Source: Vreelandella alkaliphila (GTDB lineage: Bacteria; Pseudomonadota; Gammaproteobacteria; Pseudomonadales; Halomonadaceae). From it: a stretch of 64,000 nucleotides of DNA. A program made the translations under genes and the position numbers. The notes beneath the pieces were generated by a model. The model made no database searches, was not told the DNA's origin, and was given only the letters and a program-made list of their open reading frames with translations. The stretch lies in assembly GCF_016107625.1 (NCBI RefSeq), contig NZ_JABASV010000006.1, forward strand, positions 62,001 through 126,000, read 5' to 3'. This document shows, piece after piece, positions 7,716 to 17,124 of the stretch (its first letter is position 1; each line of letters starts with the position of its first letter).

Positions 7716-9455
7716 TTAAAGGCCAATAGCAGATGAGGTGGATCGGCGAGGATCGGCACCACCCAAGAACATCCCATCTTTGATCATGATTGACTGAGCA
7801 GCGCCCATGGCTGACTGCTGACTGACCGTGTGGCCACGCTCTTCAAGCAAGTTAAGTGTATCTGGACTAAAGCCTGCCTCAACGCGAATCTCATCAGGCA
7901 CCCACTGGTGGTGCATGCGCGGTGCGCTAACCGCTGATTGTATATTCATATCATGATCAATAACGTTCATTAACACCTGTAGCGTTGTGGTGATAATACG
8001 TGAACCGCCGGGACTGCCAGTAACCAGAAAGTTTTTGCCGTCTTGTTTGACGATAGTGGGCGTCATAGACGAAAGCATTCGTTTGCCTGGCTCGACTTTG
8101 TTGGCTTCGCCGCCAATCAATCCATAGGCGTTGGGCACGCCGGGCTTGGCTGAGAAATCATCCATTTCGTTGTTGAGCAAGAAGCCCGCGCCATCCACCA
8201 CGATTCCAGAACCATAGCTGAAGTTGATGGTGTACGTGTTTGAAACTGCCAGACCACCATCATCTACAATGGAAAAGTGAGTGGTTTCATTAGATTCGTA
8301 GTCGTTCGGATTGCCAGGCGCAATGTCTGCACTAGGGGTAGCTTGATCGCCAATCTGGCTACGCAGTTCGGCTGCATACTCCTTTGAGGTGATCCCGGCT
8401 AGAGGCACATCGACAAAGTCAGTATCGCCCAGGAACTCCGAGCGGTCAGCGTAAGCACGTTTCATGGCTTCGGCCATTAGGTGCATGCTTTCAGCAGAGC
8501 CAAAACCGAGTTCACCGATGGGGTATTCTTCGAGAATGTTCAGCATTTGCACAATATGAGCACCACCGGAAGAAGGAGGGCTCATGGCGTAAATATCGTA
8601 GCCGCGATAAGTACCATGGCTGGGCTCACGGATGATGGGGGTGTAACTAGCCATGTCTTCCATGGTGATCAGCCCATCGTGACGCTCCATCTCGGCAACG
8701 ATCAGCTCTGCCGTTTCTCCTTCATAAAACTCGCGAGCCCCTTGTTCAGCAATGCGCCTGAGTGTCGCAGCTAGATCAGGTTGCTTGAAAATATCGCCGA
8801 CCTCGTAGGCGCTACCGTCCTCCTTGAAGAACTTGGCCATGCTCGCATCCCAGGGCTCAAAGCGTTCTCTGGTCTCTTGTAGCCCTTGAACAAAGCGTGG
8901 AGGCACCGCGAAGCCATCTTCAGCAAGACGAATGGCGGGCTCCAACGCTTCAGCAAGACTTAGCGTGCCATACTCTTCCAGGGCCAGAGCTAGCCCCGCA
9001 ACGGTGCCAGGAACACCCGCGGCCAAGTGAGTAAAGCGGGAACGCTCGGTCACTGCATCGCCATTTTCATCTTGGAACATAGCTTCAAAAGCAGCCGAAG
9101 GGGCCATCTCGCGGTAGTCGATGGCAATGACTTCGTCGCTTGTTTCATCCGAGATCAGCATAAAACCGCCACCACCAATATTGCCGGAACGTGGCTGGGT
9201 CACCGCTAGCGCAAAGCCAGCTACTACGGCTGCATCAACGGCGTTGCCTCCTTCAGCAAGCACATCACGGGCAACCTCTGAGGCAAGAAAGTGGCTGGTA
9301 GCGACCATGCCATGGCTACTCTCTTGAGGATGAAAGCGCTCACCTTCCAAGATCGCTTGCTGAGAGAATGCCTGTGGAGAGACTAACAACCCGCCGATAC
9401 ATAAACTGGCCGTCAGCGTTTTAAGCGGACGCGAAGTTAAAAAGGGGATCAACAT
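7716..9455 (-). CDS. ggt: gamma-glutamyltransferase
   Basis: This 579-residue periplasmic enzyme cleaves the gamma-glutamyl bond of glutathione and related compounds. A signal peptide (residues 1-31, ending near QAFSQQ) precedes the large subunit. The autoprocessing nucleophile is the first Thr of NETTHFS at about residue 391; cleavage there would yield the large and small subunits. Small-subunit landmarks are GSGIVVDGAGFLLNNEM and SSMTPTIV with GSPGGSRI. Length and motif spacing match the E. coli enzyme. The gene is monocistronic, divergent from a LysR regulator that starts 228 bp away. Confidence 0.96.
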   Translation of the reverse strand: MLIPFLTSRPLKTLTASLCIGGLLVSPQAFSQQAILEGERFHPQESSHGMVATSHFLASEVARDVLAEGGNAVDAAVVAGFALAVTQPRSGNIGGGGFMLISDETSDEVIAIDYREMAPSAAFEAMFQDENGDAVTERSRFTHLAAGVPGTVAGLALALEEYGTLSLAEALEPAIRLAEDGFAVPPRFVQGLQETRERFEPWDASMAKFFKEDGSAYEVGDIFKQPDLAATLRRIAEQGAREFYEGETAELIVAEMERHDGLITMEDMASYTPIIREPSHGTYRGYDIYAMSPPSSGGAHIVQMLNILEEYPIGELGFGSAESMHLMAEAMKRAYADRSEFLGDTDFVDVPLAGITSKEYAAELRSQIGDQATPSADIAPGNPNDYESNETTHFSIVDDGGLAVSNTYTINFSYGSGIVVDGAGFLLNNEMDDFSAKPGVPNAYGLIGGEANKVEPGKRMLSSMTPTIVKQDGKNFLVTGSPGGSRIITTTLQVLMNVIDHDMNIQSAVSAPRMHHQWVPDEIRVEAGFSPDTLNLLEERGHTVSQQSAMGAAQSIMIKDGMFLGGADPRRSTSSAIGL

Positions 9456-9683
9456 AGGTGGAATTCCTTATAGTTATTAGCTTACAAACACCGAGATTAT
9501 CAAGGAACACTTTGCTGTCAAGCAGTGTTCTGGATCTTGAGGAGCAGCCCAACATGCATCACTTTAGTGAAACGTAGTTTAAACTCACATGCCCACACCT
9601 ACCCGTCAACGGCAAGAGATAAGTCTAGCTTTTCGATGATGGCTTGCCAGGTATTCAGAGACGCCCCAGGAGTTGCGGTTGCC

Positions 9684-10652
9684 ATGAACATTCGCCATCT
9701 GACCTTTAGGTTGCTCCAGGTATACGTAACCGTCGTTAGATGTGGCTCCATCAGCGAAGCCGCAAGACAGCTTCACCTTACCCAGCCAACCGTGTCACAG
9801 CAGTTGAAACGCCTCAGAGAAGCGGTAGGCAGCCCGTTGTTAGAACAGCATGCCCAGCGACTGACGATGACCGCCACAGGGCAAGCGCTTTATCAGGCAA
9901 GTCGGGATGTTTTGGGGCGCTTTGACGACTTTGCGGACCAGCTCAGTGATTTACAGTATGGCAGTAAGGGGCGATTTAGCATTGCCCTCGTGAACACTGC
10001 TCAGTACGTCTTACCACGCCTCTTAGGGCCTTTTAGTCAGGCGTTCCCTGATGTCGATGTCACCGTTCATATCGGTAATCGTCGACAGGTATTGGCGCGC
10101 TTTGAGCGCCAGGAAGACGATCTTTATGTCTTTAGCCATCCGCCCGCGCTTGCTCACGCGGTCGCGTCACGCTTTATGCGCAACCCCTTAGTTGCCATTG
10201 CCGCCGCCGACCACTCTCTGGCTCAACAGAAAGCCGTGACGATGGAGCAGCTACTAAGTGAGCGCTTACTGCTACGCGAGCCTGGCTCTGCCACACGCAT
10301 GCTATTAGACAGCTGGCTGCAAGAGCACGGACTGACCATGCAAAAAACATTACAGATGGCCAGTAACGAGGCCATACGAGTAAGCGTGGCAGCCAATATG
10401 GGCGTTGCAGTGTTATCTGAACACGTTTTGCCTAATGAGCATCCTGACCTAGTAGTATTACCCGTTCAGGGGTTACCTATTGAAAGTCACTGGCAATTTA
10501 TAGTGCGTAATGATCAGCGCCTTCCACAGTCAGCACAGCGCTTTCTTCACTACGTTCACGAACACCTGACACAGTGGATTGAACCGCGCTTTGTATGCAA
10601 TGAACTAGACACCCTACTGAACGCCTACCCGACGTTTCCTTTGCGTGGATAG
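9684..10652 (+). CDS. LysR-family transcriptional regulator
   Basis: The 322-residue regulator has an N-terminal winged HTH (about residues 8-65: SISEAARQLHLTQPTVSQQL) followed by the periplasmic-binding-like effector domain. The start at 9684 is chosen because MNIRHLTFRLLQVY is the usual LysR beginning and AGGAG lies upstream at 9668-9672; the frame open from 9525 has no homologous-looking sequence. It is divergent from ggt, which suggests but does not prove control of ggt. The domain resembles CbbR/CysB-like members only generally. Confidence 0.92.
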   Translation: MNIRHLTFRLLQVYVTVVRCGSISEAARQLHLTQPTVSQQLKRLREAVGSPLLEQHAQRLTMTATGQALYQASRDVLGRFDDFADQLSDLQYGSKGRFSIALVNTAQYVLPRLLGPFSQAFPDVDVTVHIGNRRQVLARFERQEDDLYVFSHPPALAHAVASRFMRNPLVAIAAADHSLAQQKAVTMEQLLSERLLLREPGSATRMLLDSWLQEHGLTMQKTLQMASNEAIRVSVAANMGVAVLSEHVLPNEHPDLVVLPVQGLPIESHWQFIVRNDQRLPQSAQRFLHYVHEHLTQWIEPRFVCNELDTLLNAYPTFPLRG

Positions 10653-10752
10653 CGCTTCGATTCATTGACTTGCAGACGCAGCGATTCCCGCTAATGTGTG
10701 AAGCCTACGCTTGGAATAACGCCTAAGTGAGCACACTAAGAGATTAGATAGC

Positions 10753-11709
10753 ATGCTGTATGGGATAAGTTTAGCCGTCGGTATCGTACTATTAACACTG
10801 GGGGGCGAAGCTCTCATCCGTGGCGCTGTCGCCGGGGCCAAACGAATGGGAGTCTCTCCACTGTTAACGGGCCTCGTTGTCGTTGGTTTTGGCACATCTT
10901 CCCCCGAACTGGTTGTTTCCATTGATGCCGCCATTCGCCAGCAACCAGATATTGCCGTCGGCAATATCGTGGGCAGTAACATAGGCAACATACTGCTGAT
11001 TCTTGGTCTTTGCGCAGCCATTTGCCCCATGTCAGTACAGCCGCTGGCGCTAAGACGAGACGGTGTGGTGGTGGTCGGCGCTAGTCTGCTATTTATTGCT
11101 CTGGCCTGGAGTGGCGCGCTCGGCCGTTGGGATGCGGTCATATTATTAGCCGCGTTGACGGCTTATCTCATTTGGGCATATCGCACTGAACGCGCTCAAC
11201 CACTTCCCGCAGCCGAAATGCATAGCGCAGAAGCAGACGAACTCACTGCAATTCCAAGCTCAACAACCATGATAGTTATGGCGCTTATTGTGGGGCTCGC
11301 GATGTTGATAGGTGGCTCGCAGCTGTTACTTTATGGTGCCATTGGCTTAGCTCAAGCCATGGGTATTTCCGAAGCAGTTATTGGCTTAACGATTGTTGCG
11401 GTAGGTACCTCGTTACCCGAAATGGCGGTATCGGTGATTGCGGCTCTTCGCCGCCACGCTGATGTGGCTGTCGGAAATATTTTGGGCAGCAACATTTTCA
11501 ACCTTCTAGGCATCTTAGGTATATCAGCTTTTCTACAGCCCCTGCCTATTGCCGAGCGAGTAAGTCAGTTTGACCAATGGGTGATGCTCGGAGCAGCAGG
11601 CGTATTGCTACTGTTTCTTTACACAGGCATGCGGTTATCTCGCTGGGAAGGCGCCGCGCTACTGGGCGGCTATGTAGCCTACCTTACGCTAAGTTTTACA
11701 ATCGTCTGA
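10753..11709 (+). CDS. calcium/sodium antiporter (CaCA superfamily, YrbG-like)
   Basis: The 318-residue membrane protein has ten hydrophobic segments and the two inverted alpha repeats of the CaCA family: GFGTSSPELVVS with AVGNIVGSNIGNILL in the first half and AVGTSLPEMAVS with AVGNILGSNIFNLLG in the second. Both acidic residues of the ion site (Glu in SPEL and PEM) are present. It is expected to exchange cytoplasmic Ca2+ for Na+ or K+. The following gene starts 10 bases after the stop, so the two are probably cotranscribed. Confidence 0.93.
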   Translation: MLYGISLAVGIVLLTLGGEALIRGAVAGAKRMGVSPLLTGLVVVGFGTSSPELVVSIDAAIRQQPDIAVGNIVGSNIGNILLILGLCAAICPMSVQPLALRRDGVVVVGASLLFIALAWSGALGRWDAVILLAALTAYLIWAYRTERAQPLPAAEMHSAEADELTAIPSSTTMIVMALIVGLAMLIGGSQLLLYGAIGLAQAMGISEAVIGLTIVAVGTSLPEMAVSVIAALRRHADVAVGNILGSNIFNLLGILGISAFLQPLPIAERVSQFDQWVMLGAAGVLLLFLYTGMRLSRWEGAALLGGYVAYLTLSFTIV

Positions 11710-11719
11710 GGAACTAGCT

Positions 11720-12313
11720 GTGCAAATTGCCACCCTCGGCCCTAGCGGCAACAATCATGAATTAATTGCTCTGCGCTATTTAGCGAAGCATGGTCAGCCA
11801 TCCACGAATCTTCATCTTTTCGAACAGTTTGAAGAGGCGTTTGAAGCGCTGGTTGAGGGGCGAGTAAGCCACCTACTCCAGTGCACCGCTCACTTTTCCC
11901 ACAGCGATTGCGTGGGCCGCTATATGCACCGCGCCTATCCGGTTGATGTCTTTATTGCCGGCAGCAAGCCTTTAGCGTTAGTTGCCCAGCGTAGTATTGC
12001 CTCCCCTCATCATGTAGCTATTCAGCCAGCTACCCGCCACTACACGGATTTAAGCAGCTTTGGCGATATTATCGAAGCACCCACGACGGTTGCCGTGGCA
12101 GAAGGCTTGCTAGCGGGTACCTTTGAGGCCGGGATTTGCGCTGAAGAGGTCGTAAAACAAGCGCCTGAGCAACTTAAGCTGGTGCAGTCGCTGGGGCCTG
12201 CACTAGATACCTGGGTGGTGTATGCCACCACCCAATTACCGGCCACGTCGCCGTTGTTTTTAAACCATGCGCCATTAAACGAGAAAGATAACAGCCGCGC
12301 CCGCCACCACTAG
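11720..12313 (+). CDS. prephenate-dehydratase-like domain protein, function unknown
   Basis: This 197-residue protein begins IATLGPSGNNHELIALRYL, which resembles the N-terminal strand and loop of prephenate dehydratase (LGPxGTFS type). It lacks the catalytic T-R-F type motif (the corresponding stretch reads ATRHYTD) and has no ACT domain. It may therefore bind a ligand without dehydratase activity. The GTG start at 11720 follows GAGGA. It is 10 bases downstream of the antiporter gene and its 3' end overlaps the convergent TRAP permease gene by 39 bases. Confidence 0.6.
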   Translation: MQIATLGPSGNNHELIALRYLAKHGQPSTNLHLFEQFEEAFEALVEGRVSHLLQCTAHFSHSDCVGRYMHRAYPVDVFIAGSKPLALVAQRSIASPHHVAIQPATRHYTDLSSFGDIIEAPTTVAVAEGLLAGTFEAGICAEEVVKQAPEQLKLVQSLGPALDTWVVYATTQLPATSPLFLNHAPLNEKDNSRARHH

Positions 12314-14077
12314 TATTACGCGAAGCCAAATGGCTTTACGGGCAATGACACCAAACGAAATAGCCGTTAAACCAGCGGCTATTTTTAAACCATCGAGCAA
12401 AGCGCCCGCTGGATTAAAAGCAAGCTGAATAACGTCAGGGTTCGCGACCATCGCCAAGGGAATGATGTACAGCCCTATCCCCAGAGCCATAGCCTTAAGC
12501 GCTACTTTGAGCCAGTTTTCACCTACCATTCCAGCCGCGATAAACACTCCTCCACAGACAGGCGGCGTAATCGTCGAAAGCAGTGCGTACCAAAACACAA
12601 ACAGGTGCGCCAACAACGGCTCTAATCCGAGTGATATAAGCGCTGGCCCCGCCACCGACACACAAATCACATAGGCTGCTGTTGTCGGCACCTCCATGCC
12701 CAAAATCAGGCAGGCCAGTGCGGTCAACAACAGCGCAGGCCATAGCAGGTCATTTGAGAGCGATAAGATACCCGACGTGATCTTTACGCCAAGGCCTGTT
12801 AACGAGAGCACACCAATCACCAGTGAGGCACACAAAATAATCGCGCCAATGGTGGCAATTTGCCGCCCTGCGGTAACCACCGCATCCGCTAAGCGATTTG
12901 CAAACCCAGTGATTGAGAAACGCAGCGTAACATCGACCAGCAGCAGCGCTACGCCGGCAAATATCGCAATACTAGCGGCATATTGAGGCGTGTACCCGCC
13001 GTTAAAAATACGCTCTAACAGCAGTACAAACGGCACCGCAAAAAAGAGTGATGTGATGAGCACTTCTTTGGCGGCTGGCTGCTCGCTGGCATCAATCGGC
13101 TGCAAGTCATGACGCGTTGCGTAGGCATTAATTCCCATCCATACCGTCAGAAAATAGAGCACGGCCGGTAGCGTTGCTGCTGCCATGATTTGTGTGTAGG
13201 GCGTGCCGGTTAGCTCTACCATGACAAAGGCTCCCGCCCCCATCAGCGGTGGCATTATTTGCCCGCCTGAAGACGCCACCGCTTCTACCGCGCCCGCAAA
13301 CGAACGCGGGTAGCGCAAACGTACCATAGAGGGAATCGTAATCGCCCCAGTAGAGGCAACGTTCGCTGAGGCTGAACCTGAAATGGAACCCATCAGCGCC
13401 GACGAAATCACCGACACTTTAGCCGCACCACCGGTTAAGCGCCCAGCAACGGCACTCGCTAAATTCATGAAACCTTGGCCAGCTTCGCCAGCATTAAGCA
13501 CCGCACCAAAGATCACAAAGATAGCCACGACACCCACGCTAACTCCCGTCAGCGAGCCCCAAAGCCCTCCTTCTGCAATCGTCAATGAGCCCACCATGCT
13601 TTGCAGCGGCAAACCAGGGTGACCAAACGCCCCCGGCACATACTGCCCGAAAGCCCCATAAAGCAGTGCCACTAGCGCAACCAACGGCAGCGGCCAACCA
13701 ATCGCACGTCTTGCGGCCTCCAGGGCCAGCACAATTAAGAAAAGGCCAATCGCCATCTGCAGATGGGTATCAATAAAGCCATACTGATTCGCAAGCGTGG
13801 CTTCGTTAAGCGCGATGTAGGCGCAAGCTGCTATCCCCAATAGCGTCAGCCCCCAGCCACTAATGCGCTGAAAGGGGGTTTTAGCCATATAAATCAACAC
13901 CCAAGGCAGCAGTAGCGCCATATGCAACGGCCTGCTCACCAGGGCGGGCGTTAAACCGTAAAAAATAAGTCCTAAATGAAACCCAACGCTAATGACACCT
14001 AACGCGATCCAACCAGGGGGCGCCACCGCATAAGGTGTGGCGTTATCAACCGTCTGAGACGAAAAAAGAGCATGCAT
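12275..14077 (-). CDS. TRAP transporter fused permease (TAXI type)
   Basis: The roughly 600-residue protein fuses the small (DctQ-like) and large (DctM-like) TRAP membrane subunits, with many hydrophobic segments and landmarks such as GSISGSASANVASTGAITIPSM and GGQIMPPLMGAGAF. With the upstream TAXI binding protein it forms a Na+-driven importer of a carboxylate or similar solute. I take the ATG at 14077 rather than the TTG at 14104, because the latter lies inside a stem-loop. The 3' end overlaps the convergent prephenate-dehydratase-like gene. Confidence 0.93.
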   Translation of the reverse strand: MHALFSSQTVDNATPYAVAPPGWIALGVISVGFHLGLIFYGLTPALVSRPLHMALLLPWVLIYMAKTPFQRISGWGLTLLGIAACAYIALNEATLANQYGFIDTHLQMAIGLFLIVLALEAARRAIGWPLPLVALVALLYGAFGQYVPGAFGHPGLPLQSMVGSLTIAEGGLWGSLTGVSVGVVAIFVIFGAVLNAGEAGQGFMNLASAVAGRLTGGAAKVSVISSALMGSISGSASANVASTGAITIPSMVRLRYPRSFAGAVEAVASSGGQIMPPLMGAGAFVMVELTGTPYTQIMAAATLPAVLYFLTVWMGINAYATRHDLQPIDASEQPAAKEVLITSLFFAVPFVLLLERIFNGGYTPQYAASIAIFAGVALLLVDVTLRFSITGFANRLADAVVTAGRQIATIGAIILCASLVIGVLSLTGLGVKITSGILSLSNDLLWPALLLTALACLILGMEVPTTAAYVICVSVAGPALISLGLEPLLAHLFVFWYALLSTITPPVCGGVFIAAGMVGENWLKVALKAMALGIGLYIIPLAMVANPDVIQLAFNPAGALLDGLKIAAGLTAISFGVIARKAIWLRVILVVAGAAVIFLV

Positions 14078-14103
14078 GCCGAGTTGCCTATCCCTATAAA
14101 ACA

Positions 14104-14129
14104 ACGCAACGGCCTACAGACCGTTGCGT
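14104..14129 (-). terminator. intercistronic stem-loop between TAXI binding protein and permease
   Basis: ACGCAACGG (14104-14112) and CCGTTGCGT (14121-14129) form a perfect 9-bp stem with an 8-nt loop. On the minus strand it is followed by TGTTTTAT, so it could be a partial terminator or an mRNA-stabilising element that raises binding-protein levels relative to permease. Confidence 0.75.
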
Positions 14130-14164
14130 ATTATCAGTGCCAAAAAACGCTGCTAAGGCAGCCT

Positions 14165-15142
14165 TTATCGAAGAGCGTCAGGCACATCGACTCCCGCTTC
14201 TTCATAATAACGCAGTGCACCGGGGTGCAGCGTACCGGTCATATTACTCAGCATGTCAGGCGAGATACTGCTCCACCAAGCCGTTTCTTCAGCCATGGCA
14301 TCGCGACGCTCCCAGAAGGTTTTTGTCAGCGCATACGCGGTATCGTCATCCATTTGTGAAGTTGTATAGGCGATGACCGGCAGCGACGTAGTTTGAACAT
14401 CCTCATCCACGCCTGGGTACGTGCCACCAGGAATCGTCTGACGAGCAGCGCCTGTTTGCGCTATCTGCTCATCGCTAAAGCTAACCAGGGTGATTGGCAT
14501 GCTGGCAGCCGTTTCAATAACATTCGGGGTTGGGAAAGAGCTGGCCGTCACAAAGGCATCAATCTGACCATTTTTTAACGCATCTGGCCCACTTCCAATA
14601 GAAGCATCAGCAATACGCACTTTCTCTTCCAGCCCGAACAGCTCTAGATACCGAGCAGCTTCCCGAGCGCCAAAAGTACCTCGGCCGATTAAGATATGTT
14701 TATCTTCAAGCGCAGCCATATCGGCCACACCGCCATCGCCTGCAATCACAAAATGCATAGTGATAGAGGGAATAGGAAATAGGCCGCGGATTTCTTGGAA
14801 ACGAGGATGCTGACGCTCGGCAAAAGCCCCTTCCCCAGCCATAGCCTGTTCAACTAAGGCTGGCGGCGTAGTGAATACATAGTTACCTTGCCGGGCCATC
14901 ACCTCCATCACGTTCTGCACCGAGCCCTGACTCTCTTCTAGTGTCAGGATAATGGCATCGTCAGTGCCTTGGCGCACTGCCTCAGAGAGCTCAACACCCA
15001 TCTGGTAATAGGCGGTTCCCGCCGATGCTGATTTGTAGGTAACCCGTGTTTCTGCTTGTACTGTCATTGCAGCAGCGGCAAGGGCAAGCGTGGCGGCCGA
15101 GATGCCTAACGTGCGATAAAGGGAGCGAATTGAATGATGCAT
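14165..15142 (-). CDS. TAXI-family TRAP solute-binding protein
   Basis: This 325-residue periplasmic protein has a signal peptide (cleavage near TVQAET, residue 30) and the TAXI landmark SAGTAYYQMGVELSEAV close to the mature N-terminus. The segment GQIDAFVTASSFPTPNVIE is also typical. It captures the substrate for the fused permease encoded just downstream; the two are separated by 87 bases containing a stem-loop. The substrate is unknown; glutamate or other dicarboxylates are common guesses for this family. Confidence 0.94.
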   Translation of the reverse strand: MHHSIRSLYRTLGISAATLALAAAAMTVQAETRVTYKSASAGTAYYQMGVELSEAVRQGTDDAIILTLEESQGSVQNVMEVMARQGNYVFTTPPALVEQAMAGEGAFAERQHPRFQEIRGLFPIPSITMHFVIAGDGGVADMAALEDKHILIGRGTFGAREAARYLELFGLEEKVRIADASIGSGPDALKNGQIDAFVTASSFPTPNVIETAASMPITLVSFSDEQIAQTGAARQTIPGGTYPGVDEDVQTTSLPVIAYTTSQMDDDTAYALTKTFWERRDAMAEETAWWSSISPDMLSNMTGTLHPGALRYYEEAGVDVPDALR

Positions 15143-15583
15143 ATGAGTTCCTTAACGTGTCCAACGGCCAGCTGTGTGGCCTCGTTTTTATTGACTAAAA
15201 GCGATGACAAAAGCTAAATTCCAAGCCTTTAGACGCGACATAATGATCAACCATACCAACGCAGCCATCAATATGGTCGCGCAGGTTGCTCAGTTTTATT
15301 ACAGCCTGAAGATCGACCCACAAGCAGCAAATATACCTACAAAGCAACGGAGACCAACAAATATCGTAAATCTATTATGTTTATCTGACTTATGATTAAA
15401 CTCTTTACATTTATTTGACCATATTGCTATTAGCTAAACGGATAATTTCCAAAAAAAAGACGTAATAACTTGCTTATCAAAGCATTTCATTCGGTTTAAT
15501 TCCGTATTGCAATGCAATATAACTTGTTAAACTAACGCCGCTTATTCCCCCTACCTTTTAACCAATATAAGGATAAACACGCC
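15143..15583. other. divergent regulatory region between TAXI-TRAP operon and nhaD
   Basis: This 441-base AT-rich region has no convincing gene; a 63-codon frame at 15204-15395 lacks a ribosome binding site and family character. It must contain the promoters for both divergent units. A palindrome lies at 15505-15519. Confidence 0.6.
15505..15519. promoter_or_regulatory. palindrome upstream of nhaD, candidate operator
   Basis: TATTGCA (15505-15511) and TGCAATA (15513-15519) are perfect inverted repeats around one base, 65 bp before the nhaD start. It could bind a dimeric regulator; none is identified. Confidence 0.35.
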
Positions 15584-17062
15584 ATGCCGACGTTACATAA
15601 TGACCCAGGCCAGCTCCGAGTTTCTCGTTGCTGGCCTTTTTTGTTAGCAGCCTTATTATTATGCATTAGTCCTTCCGCTTTTGCAGTGACTGGAGATATC
15701 GACTTAACCTCCTCAACCGTCGGATTTTTTGCCGTAGCAATCTTCGTGCTTGCCTATGCCTTAGTAATGGCAGAAGAAAAAATCCACATGCGTAAGTCTA
15801 AACCGGTACTGGTTGCTGCCGGTATTATTTGGGGACTCATTGGCTGGGTGTACGTCCAAAACGGCATGTCTGATACGTCAGAGCATGCGTTTCGTGTGAC
15901 ACTTTTGGAGTTCACCGAGCTAATGCTGTTCCTACTGGTTGCCATGACGTATATCAACGCCATGGAGGAGCGCCGTGTATTTGATGCCCTGCGCTCGTGG
16001 ATGCTGCGCAAAGGCTTTAGCTACCGCCAGCTGTTCTGGTTAACGGGCGGCCTTGCCTTTGTGCTATCGCCAATTGCCGATAACTTAACCACAGCGCTGC
16101 TAATGTGTGCCGTTATCACCAAAGTTGCTGAAGGAGATAAACGCTTCATTAATCTCGCCTGCATCAACGTTGTGGTAGCCGCCAATGCCGGCGGTGCCTT
16201 TAGCCCCTTTGGTGACATCACCACGCTGATGGTCTGGCAAGCAGGTATTATTCAGTTCCAGGAGTTTTTCATTCTATTCCTGCCCTCCTTGGTTAACTTC
16301 CTTATTCCTGCTGTCATCATGAGTATATTTATTAAGGATCAGAAGCCCAGCAGCGTTTATGAAGATGTCTGGCTCAAACGCGGTGCACGGCGAATTATTG
16401 CGCTGTTTTTGATCACTATCGCCACTGCTGTGTTGTGCCATACGCTGCTGCACTTGCCGCCTGTACTCGGCATGATGACTGGTCTTGGCTACCTACAGTT
16501 TTTCGGCTATTACCTACGTCGCAGCCTGCCTCGCTCACTGGAACGCAAGCGTGAACGCTACAGCCGCCAAGGCGATAATAAAAAGCTTGAGCAGTTGGGT
16601 GGCGTGGTGCCGTTTGATGTTTTCAATCGTGTCGCCCGCGCCGAATGGGACACGCTACTGTTCTTCTACGGGGTTGTTATGTGCGTAGGTGGCCTTGGCT
16701 TTATGGGCTACCTTGGGCTGCTTTCCGAAGCGCTTTACACTGGCTGGAACGCCACCTGGGCCAATATTATCTTGGGGGTTGTGTCAGCAGTAGTCGATAA
16801 CATTCCGGTAATGTTCGCAGTCCTGACCATGGAGCCGGAAATGTCCCACGGGCATTGGCTGCTGATTACGTTGACGGCCGGTGTAGGGGGAAGCTTACTC
16901 TCAATCGGTTCGGCAGCGGGGGTTGCGGTAATGGGCCAAGCGCGTGGCGCTTACACCTTTATGGGCCACCTACGCTGGGCACCCGTTATTTTTCTCGGCT
17001 ACGTCGCCAGTATCCTTGCACATCTGTGGCTTAACGCCGACAGCTTTGCCGTCTTTGGTTAA
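15584..17062 (+). CDS. nhaD: Na+/H+ antiporter NhaD
   Basis: This 492-residue inner-membrane antiporter expels Na+ (and Li+) at high salt or alkaline pH. The N-terminal region SRCWPFLLAALLLCISPSAFA looks like a signal peptide or first membrane segment. IT-superfamily half repeats are visible as LSPIADNLTTALLM and VSAVVDNIPVMFAVLTM, each with an Asp-Asn pair. Length matches characterised halophile NhaD proteins. The ATG at 15584 has AAGGATAA upstream. It is monocistronic with a strong terminator. Confidence 0.95.
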   Translation: MPTLHNDPGQLRVSRCWPFLLAALLLCISPSAFAVTGDIDLTSSTVGFFAVAIFVLAYALVMAEEKIHMRKSKPVLVAAGIIWGLIGWVYVQNGMSDTSEHAFRVTLLEFTELMLFLLVAMTYINAMEERRVFDALRSWMLRKGFSYRQLFWLTGGLAFVLSPIADNLTTALLMCAVITKVAEGDKRFINLACINVVVAANAGGAFSPFGDITTLMVWQAGIIQFQEFFILFLPSLVNFLIPAVIMSIFIKDQKPSSVYEDVWLKRGARRIIALFLITIATAVLCHTLLHLPPVLGMMTGLGYLQFFGYYLRRSLPRSLERKRERYSRQGDNKKLEQLGGVVPFDVFNRVARAEWDTLLFFYGVVMCVGGLGFMGYLGLLSEALYTGWNATWANIILGVVSAVVDNIPVMFAVLTMEPEMSHGHWLLITLTAGVGGSLLSIGSAAGVAVMGQARGAYTFMGHLRWAPVIFLGYVASILAHLWLNADSFAVFG

Positions 17063-17082
17063 CGAACAGCTGTAATCAGCTC

Positions 17083-17124
17083 AAGCCCGCATCTAGCACT
17101 AACAAGTGCTGCGCGGGCTTTTTA
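17083..17124 (+). terminator. terminator of nhaD
   Basis: AAGCCCGC (17083-17090) pairs with GCGGGCTT (17113-17120), with an inner AGCACT/AGTGCT helix, followed by TTTT. The convergent diguanylate cyclase/phosphodiesterase gene ends inside it (stop at 17122-17124). Confidence 0.9.

Noticed and set aside
15204..15395. 63-codon open frame upstream of nhaD
   Set aside because: No ribosome binding site, low-complexity composition and location in a divergent promoter region.
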